Assembly (NCBI RefSeq): GCF_900114485.1
Contig: NZ_FOTF01000004.1
Location: 62,001 to 126,000, forward strand
Length of the DNA stretch: 64,000 nucleotides
Reading direction: 5' to 3'
Origin: Loktanella salsilacus
Lineage (GTDB): Bacteria; Pseudomonadota; Alphaproteobacteria; Rhodobacterales; Rhodobacteraceae
Both the position numbers and the translations under genes were made by a program. Below are positions 28,610 to 38,455 of the stretch, in pieces; positions within the stretch are counted from its first letter, which is position 1; every line of letters begins with the position of its first letter. Under the pieces are notes generated by a model. That model searched no databases. It worked only from the letters and a program-made list of their open reading frames with translations, and was not told the DNA's origin.

Positions 28610-29386
28610 TCAACAGGTCACCACCGAAACTGTCTGCTCATTTAAGGTTGCCGCCCCAAAAGCGGTTAAAAAAGCGACATCCGCGGCGTCGCGGCCAACG
28701 CCTGCGATGATCATGCGATCAGGCGTCGTCATGCCTGTGGGATCGATTAAATGCCAGCCGCCGTTCAGGTAAACCTCTGCTACAGCATGAAAATCTGGCG
28801 GGGTGACATCTGGGCTATAGACACTGGCGATGCGTGCGGGGATCGCGCTGGATCGGCACATAGCGATTAAAAGATGGGCATAATCGCGGCAAACGCCGCG
28901 CCGGGCGTCAAATGTATCCTGCGCGGTGGTGTTGCCGTCGCTGCTTTCGCCATCATAGGTCAAATTATCGGTGATCCAACGCGACATCGCCAGCACACGC
29001 GGCCCGCCGCGCAGGTCGCCAAACGTGTCCGTCATGAACGCGCCAAAGCTGTCAGCCGTGCAATAACGCGACGCCATCAGGTATTTCACCGTTGGCGCGT
29101 TCAGCTGATACAGCGGCGTTTCTTTCAGGGATTTCAGTTGGGCAACCGGGCGATTGACGGTCACTTGCGCGGAATAGGTCAGCAGCAGATCACCGTTGGT
29201 TTCCAACCAGATACGATTGCCGATACCTTCTTCGGCGGGCATGTCGCGAAAGGACTTATAGGCCGCAATTTCTGTGTTTTCCCACGTCACCGTCTGGTTG
29301 AAATCCGTCATCGCGCGGATCTGCAACAGCAGGGTGCAAGGCTGAGGGATGCCATAGTTCAGGCGCACAGTGATCTGGCTGTCCAA
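28610..29386 (-). CDS. Second transglutaminase-like protein (Anbu cluster)
   Basis: A 258-residue transglutaminase-core protein with a complete triad: Cys in RRGVCRDYAHL, His in PDFHAVAEVYL and Asp in HLIDPTG. It differs from the one at 25369 in its N-terminal half, so it is not a recent duplicate. The start is TTG with AGGA upstream; no ATG is available in frame, and the other transglutaminase also uses TTG. It is the first gene of the cluster in the direction of transcription, 62 bases before the ATP-grasp gene. Confidence 0.87.
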   Translation of the reverse strand: MDSQITVRLNYGIPQPCTLLLQIRAMTDFNQTVTWENTEIAAYKSFRDMPAEEGIGNRIWLETNGDLLLTYSAQVTVNRPVAQLKSLKETPLYQLNAPTVKYLMASRYCTADSFGAFMTDTFGDLRGGPRVLAMSRWITDNLTYDGESSDGNTTAQDTFDARRGVCRDYAHLLIAMCRSSAIPARIASVYSPDVTPPDFHAVAEVYLNGGWHLIDPTGMTTPDRMIIAGVGRDAADVAFLTAFGAATLNEQTVSVVTC

Positions 29387-29452
29387 GTAAATAATCCTGT
29401 CTGAAGGTGTCGTCGCAAAACCCGCCGTAACGCAGATTAGTTCCGTCCTATG

Positions 29453-30073
29453 TCACACCAAAGACAACCCGCCAAGGGCCGCAATGCGGGCGATGATGGG
29501 ATCAATTCCCTGATCGTGGCGCAGGGCCGCAAAGCAAACCGTGCCATCGCCGCGCATGCGTGCTGCGTCGCGGGCCATGACGTCAAGCGATGCGCCGACA
29601 TGCGGGGCTAGATCGGTTTTGTTAATCACCAAAATATCGGACCGGGTGATGGCGGGGCCACCTTTGCGTGGAATCTCCTCTCCTGCGGCGACGTCGATGA
29701 CATAGATCGTCAGGTCGGCAAGTTCGGGACTAAAGGTTGCGGAAAGATTGTCGCCGCCGCTCTCAATCAGGACGACGTCCAGATCGGGATGGCGGCTGCG
29801 CATTTCAGCGACGGCGGCCAGATTGATACTGGCATCCTCGCGGATGGCGGTATGCGGGCAGCCACCGGTTTCCACGCCGATGATCCTGTCCATGGGCAGG
29901 ATTTGCATCCGCATCAGCGCCTCGGCGTCCTCTTGCGTATAGATATCGTTGGTGATCACGCCGATGGACAGTTGGTCCTTCAGCCGCACTGCCAGCTTGG
30001 CCGTCAGCGTTGTTTTGCCCGCGCCAACAGGTCCGCCAATACCAATGCGCAGTGGCCCGTGAGGAGAGGTCAT
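29453..30073 (-). CDS. ureG: Urease accessory GTPase UreG
   Basis: A 206-residue GTPase that delivers nickel to apo-urease with UreD and UreF. The P-loop [11 protein letters not shown] lies near residue 13, and the metal-binding Cys-Pro-His of [14 protein letters not shown] near residue 70 and the base-specificity NKTDLA are intact. It overlaps ureF by ATGA and is the last gene of the urease operon. Confidence 0.97.
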   Translation of the reverse strand: MTSPHGPLRIGIGGPVGAGKTTLTAKLAVRLKDQLSIGVITNDIYTQEDAEALMRMQILPMDRIIGVETGGCPHTAIREDASINLAAVAEMRSRHPDLDVVLIESGGDNLSATFSPELADLTIYVIDVAAGEEIPRKGGPAITRSDILVINKTDLAPHVGASLDVMARDAARMRGDGTVCFAALRHDQGIDPIIARIAALGGLSLV

Positions 30074-30705
30074 GACCGGAATATCCTTGGTTGAAGTGTC
30101 TCGTGCTGCATGGCGGCGATGTCCGCCAGAAACGCGCTGCCGCCCAGATCGTCAATGCTTTGCGTCAGCGCCGCTTGCGCCAGCGATAGGCATAGCGGCG
30201 TTTGATCCGCGACAATCCGTTGCGCCTGAGTTTGCCCCAATGGCATGCAGCGCTGCGCCGCTGAAATCAGCCCGGCGGTGAACGCATGCAGGTACGCCGA
30301 AAGCGTCACATCTAGGGCGATCCCCTGCATCCGGGCCGCACGGCCGACGGCAACCGGCAAGCACATGGGCCGCAGGTCCAGCCCCCAAACGGCATTTACC
30401 GTGGTGCAAAACGCCTCGCCCTGTGCTGTCGTTTCCAGCAGCCGTTCGCGGGATGGCGCAAGCGCGCGGGCGAGTGCGTCAATCTGTTGCGCATCGTCGC
30501 TGCGATACGCCTCTGCCAACAGGATGGCGTCGTTGCGGCCTGTTCCATGCGTGAGCACTGTGGCAATCCAGTCCTGCAGGCCCGCTGCATCGCGCAACCG
30601 CCCATCCGCGACTGCCATTTCCAACCCGTGCGAATAGCTAAACGTACCCAGCGGAAAACCGGGCGAGAGCCATTGCATCAGCGTTAGTAGTCCCTCAGTG
30701 GGCAT
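30070..30705 (-). CDS. ureF: Urease accessory protein UreF
   Basis: A 211-residue all-helical nickel-insertion chaperone that acts in the UreDFG complex. The N-terminus [20 protein letters not shown] with FSYSHGLE is typical. The frame is open to 30807, but the ATG at 30705 matches the normal family start and overlaps the ureE stop by 11 bases; the longer version would run through ureE. It is followed by ureG with a 4-base overlap. Confidence 0.95.
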   Translation of the reverse strand: MPTEGLLTLMQWLSPGFPLGTFSYSHGLEMAVADGRLRDAAGLQDWIATVLTHGTGRNDAILLAEAYRSDDAQQIDALARALAPSRERLLETTAQGEAFCTTVNAVWGLDLRPMCLPVAVGRAARMQGIALDVTLSAYLHAFTAGLISAAQRCMPLGQTQAQRIVADQTPLCLSLAQAALTQSIDDLGGSAFLADIAAMQHETLQPRIFRS

Positions 30706-31144
30706 GCGGCATCGTCCGGCCGTGGCCATAAGCGCCGCCTTCAGGGGTGAAGGGTGCGTCGATTTCGGCAACATCCGCGCCCAGATGATCGCGCAACATG
30801 TGACCAATGACCGGATCGCGCAGGATCAGCAGGTGGTCGCCTGCAAACTGACAGGGCATGTGGCGATTGCCGATATGCCATGCCATCCGCACCAAATCGC
30901 CAGCGACGCGGTAAAGCGGCTCTGCGGCAGCTTTGATGCGAATAAACCGACCGTCGTTCAGCGCCAGCAGATCACCGTCATTTAGGGATGTTGTGTGTTC
31001 CAAATCGACCAGAACCGCGGTGCCACCATCGCAGGTTAGCACTTTGCGCCGCATCAACCTCGCATCGTAGGTCAGCGCGCAGGTGTCGAACACCTGCGCG
31101 CTGTGATTGTCAGTGACAATGTTATGAACGATCAGCTGCGTCAT
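30695..31144 (-). CDS. ureE: Urease accessory protein UreE
   Basis: A 149-residue nickel-binding metallochaperone. The central segment AWHIGNRHMPCQF holds the conserved His pair and the peptidyl-prolyl-like fold, and the C-terminal tail [10 protein letters not shown] is a short His-rich nickel-binding end. It lies 28 bases after the DUF1127 gene and overlaps ureF. Confidence 0.95.
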   Translation of the reverse strand: MTQLIVHNIVTDNHSAQVFDTCALTYDARLMRRKVLTCDGGTAVLVDLEHTTSLNDGDLLALNDGRFIRIKAAAEPLYRVAGDLVRMAWHIGNRHMPCQFAGDHLLILRDPVIGHMLRDHLGADVAEIDAPFTPEGGAYGHGRTMPHAH

Positions 31145-31172
31145 GCGCGGCCCCCGTTCGCCAGATCAAAGA

Positions 31173-31397
31173 TCAGACGTAGAACAGGTCGCGAAAGACG
31201 TGTTGCACGATACGGTCGCGCTTGATGCCCAGTTTGGACAGCTCTTCGTCTGTTTTTGCTTCCAGATTGTTGATCTGGTCCATCCGCGAACGGCGCTCCA
31301 TATAGGCATTCATGCCCTGGCCGATCGAAGCGAAGAAAGCGTCCACTTTTTCGCGGATTGCTGCGGTGCGCGGTGCGCTGAGTGTTTGCGTAGCCAT
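31173..31397 (-). CDS. DUF1127 small protein inside the urease operon
   Basis: A 74-residue protein whose C-terminal part, with EAKTDEELSKLGIKRDRIVQ, is the short DUF1127 motif, an Arg-rich helical segment common in alphaproteobacteria and linked in some species to RNA turnover and phosphate or stress responses. The ATG at 31397 is preferred to an upstream TTG at 31418. It sits between ureC and ureE in the same direction, with a 120-bp gap before it containing a GCGGC/GCCGC hairpin (31412-31425). A urease role is not established. Confidence 0.82.
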   Translation of the reverse strand: MATQTLSAPRTAAIREKVDAFFASIGQGMNAYMERRSRMDQINNLEAKTDEELSKLGIKRDRIVQHVFRDLFYV

Positions 31398-31517
31398 TGG
31401 AAACCTTGTCTGCGGCAATCGCCGCTAAAGTATGAATCAGGTCTCCTCCCCTGCCAGACAACATAGGGATGCTGCGGCGCAGCACAATTGCGTTTTCTGC
31501 AACCCCGATGCCCACCA

Positions 31518-33227
31518 TCAGAATAGAAAGTATCGCTGGGCCATCGGCAGAACCTCGGCGGGTTGGCATGTCAGTAGCTCTCCGTCGGCGCGGACCTCGT
31601 ATGTTTCGGGGTCCACATCGATCTGGGGCAGGGCGTCATTCAAGATCAGATCGCGCTTGCCGATGTTGCGGGTGTTCTTGACGGCGACAGTCTGCTTTGC
31701 CAGCCCAAGGCTGTCACGGATGCCTGCATCCTGTGCTGCTGCGCTGACGAAACTAACGCTGCCATGCCGAAGTGAGCTGCCATACGCCCCGAACATCGGG
31801 CGCGAATAAACAGGCTGCGGCGTTGGGATGCTGGCATTCGGATCGCCCATCTGTGCCACGACTATCGTGCCGCCCAGCAGCACCATTTCCGGCTTCACGC
31901 CAAAGAATGCGGGGCTCCACAATACCAGATCGGCGCGCTTACCCTCTGTGATGGATCCCACCTCGTGGCTGACGCCATGGGCAATCGCCGGGTTGATCGT
32001 ATATTTCGCAATATAGCGGCGGACGCGAAAGTTGTCGTTGTCGCCGGTTTCCTCGGCCAAGCGCCCGCGCTGTTTCTTCATCTTGTCCGCGGTCTGCCAT
32101 GTGCGGATGAGCACCTCACCGACCCTGCCCATCGCCTGACTGTCGGACGCGATGATCGAAAACGCGCCCATATCGTGCAAAATATCCTCTGCGGCAATCG
32201 TCTCGCGGCGGATGCGGGATTCGGCAAAGGCGACGTCTTCGGGGATCGATTTGTCCAGATGGTGGCACACCATCAGCATATCGAGGTGCTCTTCGATGGT
32301 GTTCACGGTGAAGGGCCGCGTCGGGTTGGTGGACGACGGCAGAACAAACTCTTCGCCGCAAATCTTGATGATATCCGGGGCATGACCGCCGCCAGCGCCT
32401 TCAGTGTGGAACGCGTGGATCGTGCGGCCTTTCATGGCCTTCACGGTATGCTCCACAAAGCCGCTCTCGTTCAACGTGTCGGTGTGGATCATCACCTGCA
32501 CGTCCATGTCGTCTGCGACAGACAGGCAGCAATCGATGGCCGCAGGTGTGGTGCCCCAATCCTCGTGCAGCTTTAGACTGCAAGCGCCAGCTTTGACCAT
32601 CTCGATCAAAGCGTCCGGCTGGCTGGCGTTGCCCTTGCCCGCAAGGCCGATGTTCATTGGGATGCCGTCAAAGGCCTGCAGCATCCGCCCGATATGCCAA
32701 GGACCCGGCGTACAGGTCGTGGCCAACGTGCCATGGGCAGGCCCCGTGCCGCCGCCAAAACAGGTGGTGACGCCTGAATGCAGCGAATCTTCCATCTGCT
32801 GCGGCGCGATAAAGTGGATGTGCGAATCAAACCCGCCAGCGGTTAAAATGCGGCCCTCGCCGGCGATAATCTCTGTCCCCGGTCCGATAATAATATCAAC
32901 GCCGCTTTGCGTGTCAGGATTGCCCGCCTTGCCGATCTTGTGAATGCGGCCATCCTTCAGCGCGACATCCGCCTTCCAGATCCCAGCATGATCAACGATC
33001 AGCGCATTGGTGATGACCGTATCCACAGCCCCGCCCGCCCGCGTGACCTGAGACTGCCCCATCCCGTCGCGGATCACCTTGCCGCCACCGAACTTCACCT
33101 CTTCGCCGTAGGTGGTCAGATCGCGTTCGACCTCAATGATCAAATCAGTGTCCGCCAGACGCACCTTGTCGCCCGTCGTTGGGCCAAAGGTGGCGGCATA
33201 ATTCGCGCGGGAAATCAGGGCTGGCAT
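31518..33227 (-). CDS. ureC: Urease alpha subunit
   Basis: A 569-residue catalytic subunit hydrolysing urea to ammonia and carbamate at a dinickel centre. The nickel-bridging carbamylated lysine is Lys219 in [17 protein letters not shown] supplies metal-ligand histidines, and the flap segment [20 protein letters not shown] is intact. Length matches the family. It follows the small gene at 33232 after 4 bases and precedes the DUF1127 gene. Confidence 0.98.
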   Translation of the reverse strand: MPALISRANYAATFGPTTGDKVRLADTDLIIEVERDLTTYGEEVKFGGGKVIRDGMGQSQVTRAGGAVDTVITNALIVDHAGIWKADVALKDGRIHKIGKAGNPDTQSGVDIIIGPGTEIIAGEGRILTAGGFDSHIHFIAPQQMEDSLHSGVTTCFGGGTGPAHGTLATTCTPGPWHIGRMLQAFDGIPMNIGLAGKGNASQPDALIEMVKAGACSLKLHEDWGTTPAAIDCCLSVADDMDVQVMIHTDTLNESGFVEHTVKAMKGRTIHAFHTEGAGGGHAPDIIKICGEEFVLPSSTNPTRPFTVNTIEEHLDMLMVCHHLDKSIPEDVAFAESRIRRETIAAEDILHDMGAFSIIASDSQAMGRVGEVLIRTWQTADKMKKQRGRLAEETGDNDNFRVRRYIAKYTINPAIAHGVSHEVGSITEGKRADLVLWSPAFFGVKPEMVLLGGTIVVAQMGDPNASIPTPQPVYSRPMFGAYGSSLRHGSVSFVSAAAQDAGIRDSLGLAKQTVAVKNTRNIGKRDLILNDALPQIDVDPETYEVRADGELLTCQPAEVLPMAQRYFLF

Positions 33228-33231
33228 AGGC

Positions 33232-33549
33232 TCACTTCATCAACGTTGGGCCGCGCTTGCCAAGGCGTTTGGCATTGGCGCGGGTTTTCTGGCGCAAGGG
33301 CTTTACGGCGGCATTCATGATCTCGTCCGGGCGCTTGCCCGTCATCGCCGCCAGCGTGGCACTTTGCATCGATTTGGTGATCGCTTCGGTCTTCTCGGAC
33401 ACCATGCGGTCGTTTTCATCGGAGGTGACGGACCACAGCCCGCCCCAGCCCATCATGCGCATGGCGATGACGCTCTGCGCTTCGGCCAGCATCATGCCGA
33501 CCTCCATCTGTGTTTTAAATAATTCAAGCGGGGTCGCATTCCGGGCCAT
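33232..33549 (-). CDS. Small hypothetical protein between ureB and ureC
   Basis: A 105-residue protein with no recognised catalytic motif. The first half is a helical, Met-rich segment ([24 protein letters not shown]) resembling phasin-type coiled helices; the last 25 residues are strongly basic. The ATG at 33549 is one base after the ureB stop, and the gene ends 4 bases before ureC, so it is firmly inside the operon. An earlier in-frame start at 33585 would overlap ureB. Position suggests a role in urease assembly or storage, but this is only inference. Confidence 0.75.
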   Translation of the reverse strand: MARNATPLELFKTQMEVGMMLAEAQSVIAMRMMGWGGLWSVTSDENDRMVSEKTEAITKSMQSATLAAMTGKRPDEIMNAAVKPLRQKTRANAKRLGKRGPTLMK

Positions 33550-33550
33550 G

Positions 33551-33856
33551 TCACAACTCTCCCATGACGGCTGCATTGAACCCATAGATATGCCGCCGCC
33601 CGCCGATTGCGATCAGTTTCACTTCGCGGCGCTGACCCGGCTCGAACCGCACGGCAGAGCCGGGCGGGATATCCAGCCGCATCCCGCGCGCCGCAGCCCG
33701 GTCAAAATCCAAACCCGGATTGGTCTCTGCAAAATGGTAGTGGCTGCCAACTTGCACCGGCCGGTCGCCCGTATTGGCGACCATCAGCGTCAGCGCCTCA
33801 GAGCCCGCGTTCAGCTCGATATCACCCTCTGCCGTCATCACTTCACCGGGGATCAT
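33551..33856 (-). CDS. ureB: Urease beta subunit
   Basis: A 101-residue structural subunit with the family start [16 protein letters not shown] and the conserved [11 protein letters not shown]. The frame continues upstream to 33895, but those 13 residues are the reading of an intergenic TATTTTT motif and lack family character; the ATG at 33856 has AGAGGT 7 bases before it. Confidence 0.96.
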   Translation of the reverse strand: MIPGEVMTAEGDIELNAGSEALTLMVANTGDRPVQVGSHYHFAETNPGLDFDRAAARGMRLDIPPGSAVRFEPGQRREVKLIAIGGRRHIYGFNAAVMGEL

Positions 33857-33870
33857 TGCGATACCTCTTC

Positions 33871-33896
33871 TCATCATCTTGCTAAAAATACTCAAA
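33871..33896 (-). repeat. TATTTTT-type intergenic motif in ureA-ureB gap
   Basis: On the minus strand it reads TTGAGTATTTTTAGCAAGAT followed by GATGAG. It closely resembles the element at 19013-19038 and fills most of the 42-bp ureA-ureB gap, ending just before the ureB ribosome site. Confidence 0.5.
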
Positions 33897-33898
33897 AT

Positions 33899-34201
33899 TC
33901 AACGGATCGGTTCGTGAACCGTCACCAGCTTGGTGCCGTCTGGAAACGTCGCCTCGACCTGCACCTCGGGCAGCATCTCTGCGATACCCTCCATGCACTG
34001 ATCACGGGTAATCACCTGCGCGCCGGCTTCCATCATATCGGCAACGGACCGCCCGTCGCGGGCGCCTTCGACGACGGTATCTGTAATCAGCGCAATCGCT
34101 TCGGGGTAATTCAGCTTTACCCCCCGCGATAGCCGCTTGCGCGCGACCTCGGCCGCCATAGCGATCAGCAGTTTGTCTTTTTCACGGGGTGTCAGTTGCA
34201 T
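33899..34201 (-). CDS. ureA: Urease gamma subunit
   Basis: A 100-residue structural subunit of the urease trimer with the canonical opening [12 protein letters not shown] and the segments [13 protein letters not shown], and [15 protein letters not shown]-like [20 protein letters not shown] at the end. It follows ureD after one base. Length is the usual 100. Confidence 0.97.
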   Translation of the reverse strand: MQLTPREKDKLLIAMAAEVARKRLSRGVKLNYPEAIALITDTVVEGARDGRSVADMMEAGAQVITRDQCMEGIAEMLPEVQVEATFPDGTKLVTVHEPIR

Positions 34202-34202
34202 A

Positions 34203-35027
34203 TCAAAGCGTCCAAGTCGGGGGCAGGGGGCCGCGCAAGGCGGTCAAAACGGGGATCAGCGCGCGGCGTAGATCGTGGCTGTCTGCGGCCAGAACGCGCG
34301 CGAATAGGACGCCGTCCCGGATCAGGCTGACACCAGCATTGGCGGGCATCAATGCGCGCAGGGTATTCAGCCGTGCCTCGGCATCGGGGGCCACATAGGT
34401 CACGCTGGCAAGGCAATTCGCCGGGCCGCCGCACCAAGCCGCAGCCATCTGGTCAGAAATCGCGCCATCCAGCGCGATGGCATCAGCAAAGATTAAATCG
34501 CCGCCGCGTGTGATGCGGACGTCGTCCTTTGCAAAACCTGCTTCAATCCGCTCGCCCATCAGGGCACGGCCAAGCACAAGCGTTTCGACACCTAGGAAAA
34601 TAGCGTCATTGGCCATATCAACAGTCAGCCTGCGCCGCAGGCGGCAGCGATCAAACAGGATGGTTTCCTGCGGCAGCCAGTCCAGCCGTGCGCCGGGGGC
34701 AAGGGCCGCTTCCGTCGTCATGCGGGCGGTCTGACCGGGCTGGGCTTTGTAAATCCGCTCTGCCGTTTGAGTGGTCAGGGTCAGGTGACTACCCTGTGCG
34801 ACCTGCGCGGCAATGGAAAAGCGGTCGCCTCCAGTCACGCCGCCTGCGGTGTTCAGCGTCACGGCCAGCAGATCGCCACCCGCGTGGCGCGGGAACAGCG
34901 CCTTGGACGCGCCGGATTGGCGCAGCGTGTCCAGCCGGTTACCTGCCTTCACGCCAATGCGCAGCACACCCTGCGCGCGGGGCGTCAGGTGATGCGGGTC
35001 ATCATGCAAGGGCGCGGCAAGTGTCAT
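34203..35027 (-). CDS. ureD: Urease accessory protein UreD
   Basis: A 274-residue accessory protein that docks UreF and UreG onto apo-urease. Diagnostic segments are [28 protein letters not shown] and [12 protein letters not shown]. The ATG at 35027 is chosen over an upstream in-frame TTG at 35063. It is the first urease gene in transcription order, 83 bases after the TRAP permease, and abuts ureA. Confidence 0.95.
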   Translation of the reverse strand: MTLAAPLHDDPHHLTPRAQGVLRIGVKAGNRLDTLRQSGASKALFPRHAGGDLLAVTLNTAGGVTGGDRFSIAAQVAQGSHLTLTTQTAERIYKAQPGQTARMTTEAALAPGARLDWLPQETILFDRCRLRRRLTVDMANDAIFLGVETLVLGRALMGERIEAGFAKDDVRITRGGDLIFADAIALDGAISDQMAAAWCGGPANCLASVTYVAPDAEARLNTLRALMPANAGVSLIRDGVLFARVLAADSHDLRRALIPVLTALRGPLPPTWTL

Positions 35028-35110
35028 GGCCCAACCCTGCGCAAATTTCTCGGGCAGAGGCAACAGAACAGCCCTTCGTCACGGGCCATTCTTGTGCGAT
35101 TGCCTGAAAA

Positions 35111-37201
35111 TTAGGCGATAACCGCGCGGCGTTCCCCGCGCATGTTCAGCGCAAGCAGTCCTGCGACCACGGCCAAACCGACCAGATTGACCGACAGATG
35201 GTGCGGCCAAAGGCAGGCAATACCCGCCGCTAACGCCACAACCCGCAACGGCCAGCCGAGGGGGCGTTCCATACAGCCCTGCAGCGCCGCCGCGACGGCG
35301 TAGATGCCAAAGACCGCAAATCCGAAAACGGTCACGACCGCCCCCCAGTCGCGTGACAGCAAGGGCGTATAGGCGAACAGGACCGGCACGATGTACAGGC
35401 CCTTGGCGAGCTTCCAACTGGCAAAGCCTGTCGCCATCGCCGGGGCCTTGGCGATCGCAGCGGCGGTAAATGCCGCAAGTGCAACGGGCGGCGTCACGTT
35501 ACTGTCTTGGGACAGCCAAAAGATGATCATATGCGCTGACAGTAGGGCCAGCGTCGCAGCCTCTGCCGGGACCGTCAGGTCGCGCAGGGGGCTTGCGACC
35601 TCTAGCGGCAAGGACGCGACCAGCGCCGCAGCCTCGGGCCGCGCCATGGGGGCCATGATCGCTTGCATCGCCTCTGGTGCGCCCAGCATCAGGACGGCGC
35701 GGGCGGTGTCGGGCAGCTGACCCAGGACCAGCGCGTCCACGACAAAGCGGTCTGCGATCATACCTGCCAATGCGGGAGCCGACAGCGTCGCCAGCACGAT
35801 ATAGGCCGCCGTCACCGGCAGACCCATGCCAAGGATTAATGACGCCAGCGCGATCAGGACGATGGCCACCAGAATGTTGCCGCCAGCCCAATCCGAGATC
35901 ATCAAGCTAAAGGTATTGCCGATCCCCGCAGTCGCGATCACGTTCACGATCAAGCCGACAGCGCACAGCAGCACGGCGGTCAAGATCATACCCTTTGCGC
36001 CCATCGACAGCGCCTCGACCACAGCCTTTGGGCCCATGGGATTGCGGGTTAGCCAGCTGGAGGCGATGACCGCGACGATGCCGTAAACGGCGGCATAGGT
36101 TGGCGTATAGCCCGCGACCAGCATCCCGATCAGCAGGCCGATGGGCAGCACGAAACTCGCCCCGCCATTGCGGAAGGCGGAACCAAGGGTTTGGCCGGTG
36201 TTTTCCATTGGTGGCAGGTTTTGACGCTTCGCCTCGATCCGCACAAAGAACGCGACGGATAAGAAGTACAGCAGGGCGGGCAGGGCAGCGGCCGCGACGA
36301 TACGCTCGTAAGGGATCTGGGTGAAGGCAGCCATGACAAAGGCACCGGCCCCCATAATGGGCGGCATCAGCTGACCGCCAGTGCTGGCCGCGGCCTCGAC
36401 CCCGCCGGCAAACTTGGGACTAAAGCCTGCCTTTTTCATCAAAGGGATCGTGATGACGCCAGTGCTGGCCGTATTGGCAACGGCAGAGCCGCTGATCGTG
36501 CCAGTCAGTCCGCTGGCAATGACAGCAACAATACCCGGCCCGCCGACCATCTTGCCTGCGACAGCGCGCGCCAAATCAATGACGAAATCGCCCGCACCCG
36601 ACCGCAGCAGGAAGGCACCGAAGATGATGAACAAAAACACATAGGTCGACGAAATCCGCGCAATCGACCCGAACATCGCGTCATCGCCATAGATAGAGCG
36701 GAAGGCGACAGTCTCGACACTCAGCCCCGGAAACCGGAAGACGCCGCCGACAAACTGACCCCACCACGCGATGTAGGTCAGGGCAAGGATGATCAGAACG
36801 GGGATGATCCAGCCGGTCAGCCGCCGCGTCAACTCTATCGCGCCGCCGACGCAGACAGCGATGGCGATCCAGTCGGGCGTCGACAGCTTTACCCCGCGGT
36901 CATAAATCGCGTTTTCCGCTGTGGCGAGCCAGATGGCGGAGGCGGCAACAGCAAGCCCAAGGATCAGATCAAAGATCCGCACCAGTCGGCTGTCGCGCGC
37001 TGTGCCCGCAAGAGGGTAATAGATGCATGCCAGCAGGGCAAAGACCGCAAAGTGCAGCGCATTGCGCGTCAGTTCTGACACCACCGGATACAGCGCGATA
37101 TAAAGGTGTGCCACGGATATGGCCGCGCAGAATACGGTCAGCCCACGCGCCCACGCGCCATCAATGCGCCGCAGTGCGGCGTTTTCGGTATCATCCGACA
37201 T
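35111..37201 (-). CDS. TRAP transporter fused permease (4TM/12TM, TAXI type)
   Basis: A 696-residue inner-membrane protein combining the small and large TRAP subunits, with roughly 16-18 hydrophobic segments. The segment around 225-300 with SGSAVANTASTGVITIP and GGQLMPPIMGAGAF is the conserved core of the large subunit. It uses the sodium or proton gradient to import a solute captured by the binding protein encoded just upstream. It points into the urease operon, so the solute may be linked to nitrogen supply; the ligand is not readable from sequence. Confidence 0.94.
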   Translation of the reverse strand: MSDDTENAALRRIDGAWARGLTVFCAAISVAHLYIALYPVVSELTRNALHFAVFALLACIYYPLAGTARDSRLVRIFDLILGLAVAASAIWLATAENAIYDRGVKLSTPDWIAIAVCVGGAIELTRRLTGWIIPVLIILALTYIAWWGQFVGGVFRFPGLSVETVAFRSIYGDDAMFGSIARISSTYVFLFIIFGAFLLRSGAGDFVIDLARAVAGKMVGGPGIVAVIASGLTGTISGSAVANTASTGVITIPLMKKAGFSPKFAGGVEAAASTGGQLMPPIMGAGAFVMAAFTQIPYERIVAAAALPALLYFLSVAFFVRIEAKRQNLPPMENTGQTLGSAFRNGGASFVLPIGLLIGMLVAGYTPTYAAVYGIVAVIASSWLTRNPMGPKAVVEALSMGAKGMILTAVLLCAVGLIVNVIATAGIGNTFSLMISDWAGGNILVAIVLIALASLILGMGLPVTAAYIVLATLSAPALAGMIADRFVVDALVLGQLPDTARAVLMLGAPEAMQAIMAPMARPEAAALVASLPLEVASPLRDLTVPAEAATLALLSAHMIIFWLSQDSNVTPPVALAAFTAAAIAKAPAMATGFASWKLAKGLYIVPVLFAYTPLLSRDWGAVVTVFGFAVFGIYAVAAALQGCMERPLGWPLRVVALAAGIACLWPHHLSVNLVGLAVVAGLLALNMRGERRAVIA

Positions 37202-37224
37202 GCAAATTCCCCTTTGCGCAGAGT

Positions 37225-37248
37225 CCCCGGCCCGGATGAGGGCCGGGG
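37225..37248 (-). promoter_or_regulatory. Intra-operon hairpin after TAXI binding-protein gene
   Basis: CCCCGGCCC (37225-37233) pairs perfectly with GGGCCGGGG (37240-37248) around a 6-base loop. It lies between the TAXI stop and the permease start and has no T-run, so it likely stabilises or attenuates the mRNA. Confidence 0.6.
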
Positions 37249-37256
37249 GATTGGTG

Positions 37257-38267
37257 CTATTTCGCGATCAGACGGTCAGGGACGTTGACCCCGGCCTCTT
37301 GGAAATAACGCAGCGCACCGGGGTGCAGCGGCAGGGGCAAGCCCGCAATTGCGGCCTCTAGGCTCATGGCCTGCGTGGCCGGGTGGATTGCCTGCAGGAA
37401 GGGCAGGTTTTCATAGATCGCTTTGGTGATCTGATAGACGTTTTCCTCTGACACGCTGGCGTCCACGGCCAAAAAGTTCGGCTGTGCGACGGTCGTGACG
37501 TCCTCTGACTGGCCAGAGTAGGTGTTGGCCGGCACGGTATAGGCGGTCCAAAGCTCGCGTCCGGCGTCAGCCGCCGCACGCTCTTCGTCGGTGAAGGACA
37601 GCAGACGCACGCTGTCACCGGCGGATGCGAAAAGCTGGCTTAGCGCGCCAACGGGCACGCCCGCGGGGGTGCTGATGCCTTTGACCTGACCGTTCTGCAA
37701 CGCCTCTGCTGCGGGACCATAGCCGCCATAGACAAGGGTGTAATCGGTTTCAGCATTGACGCCGAGCCCGTCCAGAAGGGCCGTGTTCGACCCCAAAGTG
37801 CCGGAGTTCTGCGCGCCAAGGGCGACGCTTTCACCCTTGAGCGCCACGAAATCTGCCATGGTGCCGGTGGCTGCTGCATCAGCGCTAACGACGAAATGTT
37901 CCACGTTCTGCCACAGCATCGAAACAGAGCGCAGGTTGTCTTGCGGTCCCACGTCGGCCAGCGGGCCGGTGCCGGATGCTGCGAAGTAGCCGTACAGACC
38001 TTGCAGGATGCCGAACTGCGCCTCTCCTTCGCGCAGCAGGCGGATGTTTTCACCCGACCCGGCGCTGCTGATGGCGGACATGCCGATGCCTTGGCTTGGT
38101 TGCAGCTTAACCTTGACCAGTGTCGAAAGTGCGACGCCGACGGGATAATAGGTGCCGCCAGTGGATGCTGTGGCGAGGATGTAATCCGCCTCTTGGGCGT
38201 GCAGCGGTGCGGCTGCTGATATACTTAGCGCCAAGGCGGCCAGCGCGGTGCGTCCAGTGTAGTTCAT
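37257..38267 (-). CDS. TAXI-family TRAP solute-binding protein
   Basis: A 336-residue periplasmic binding protein with a Sec signal peptide (residues 1-24, ending APLHAQ). The family segment ILATASTGGTYYPVG follows directly, and VALGAQNSGTLGSNT forms part of the ligand cleft. Partner of the fused permease downstream. Known TAXI ligands include glutamate and other dicarboxylates; this one is unassigned. Confidence 0.93.
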   Translation of the reverse strand: MNYTGRTALAALALSISAAAPLHAQEADYILATASTGGTYYPVGVALSTLVKVKLQPSQGIGMSAISSAGSGENIRLLREGEAQFGILQGLYGYFAASGTGPLADVGPQDNLRSVSMLWQNVEHFVVSADAAATGTMADFVALKGESVALGAQNSGTLGSNTALLDGLGVNAETDYTLVYGGYGPAAEALQNGQVKGISTPAGVPVGALSQLFASAGDSVRLLSFTDEERAAADAGRELWTAYTVPANTYSGQSEDVTTVAQPNFLAVDASVSEENVYQITKAIYENLPFLQAIHPATQAMSLEAAIAGLPLPLHPGALRYFQEAGVNVPDRLIAK

Positions 38268-38455
38268 TGTATTCCTCCCGGTTTTCGTCTGTTCCGTCCG
38301 GTCTATGCCGGGCTAGGGGGAAACTATGGCAGACCAAAACGGATACGCCTACGGCAAATTTCCGCACGGGTCACGAAACTGCGGCCATTCGCCCCTTTCA
38401 CGCAGGCAGCAGACTGCATAGGTCAGTGACGATGACCGATACGAAGGATCCCACC

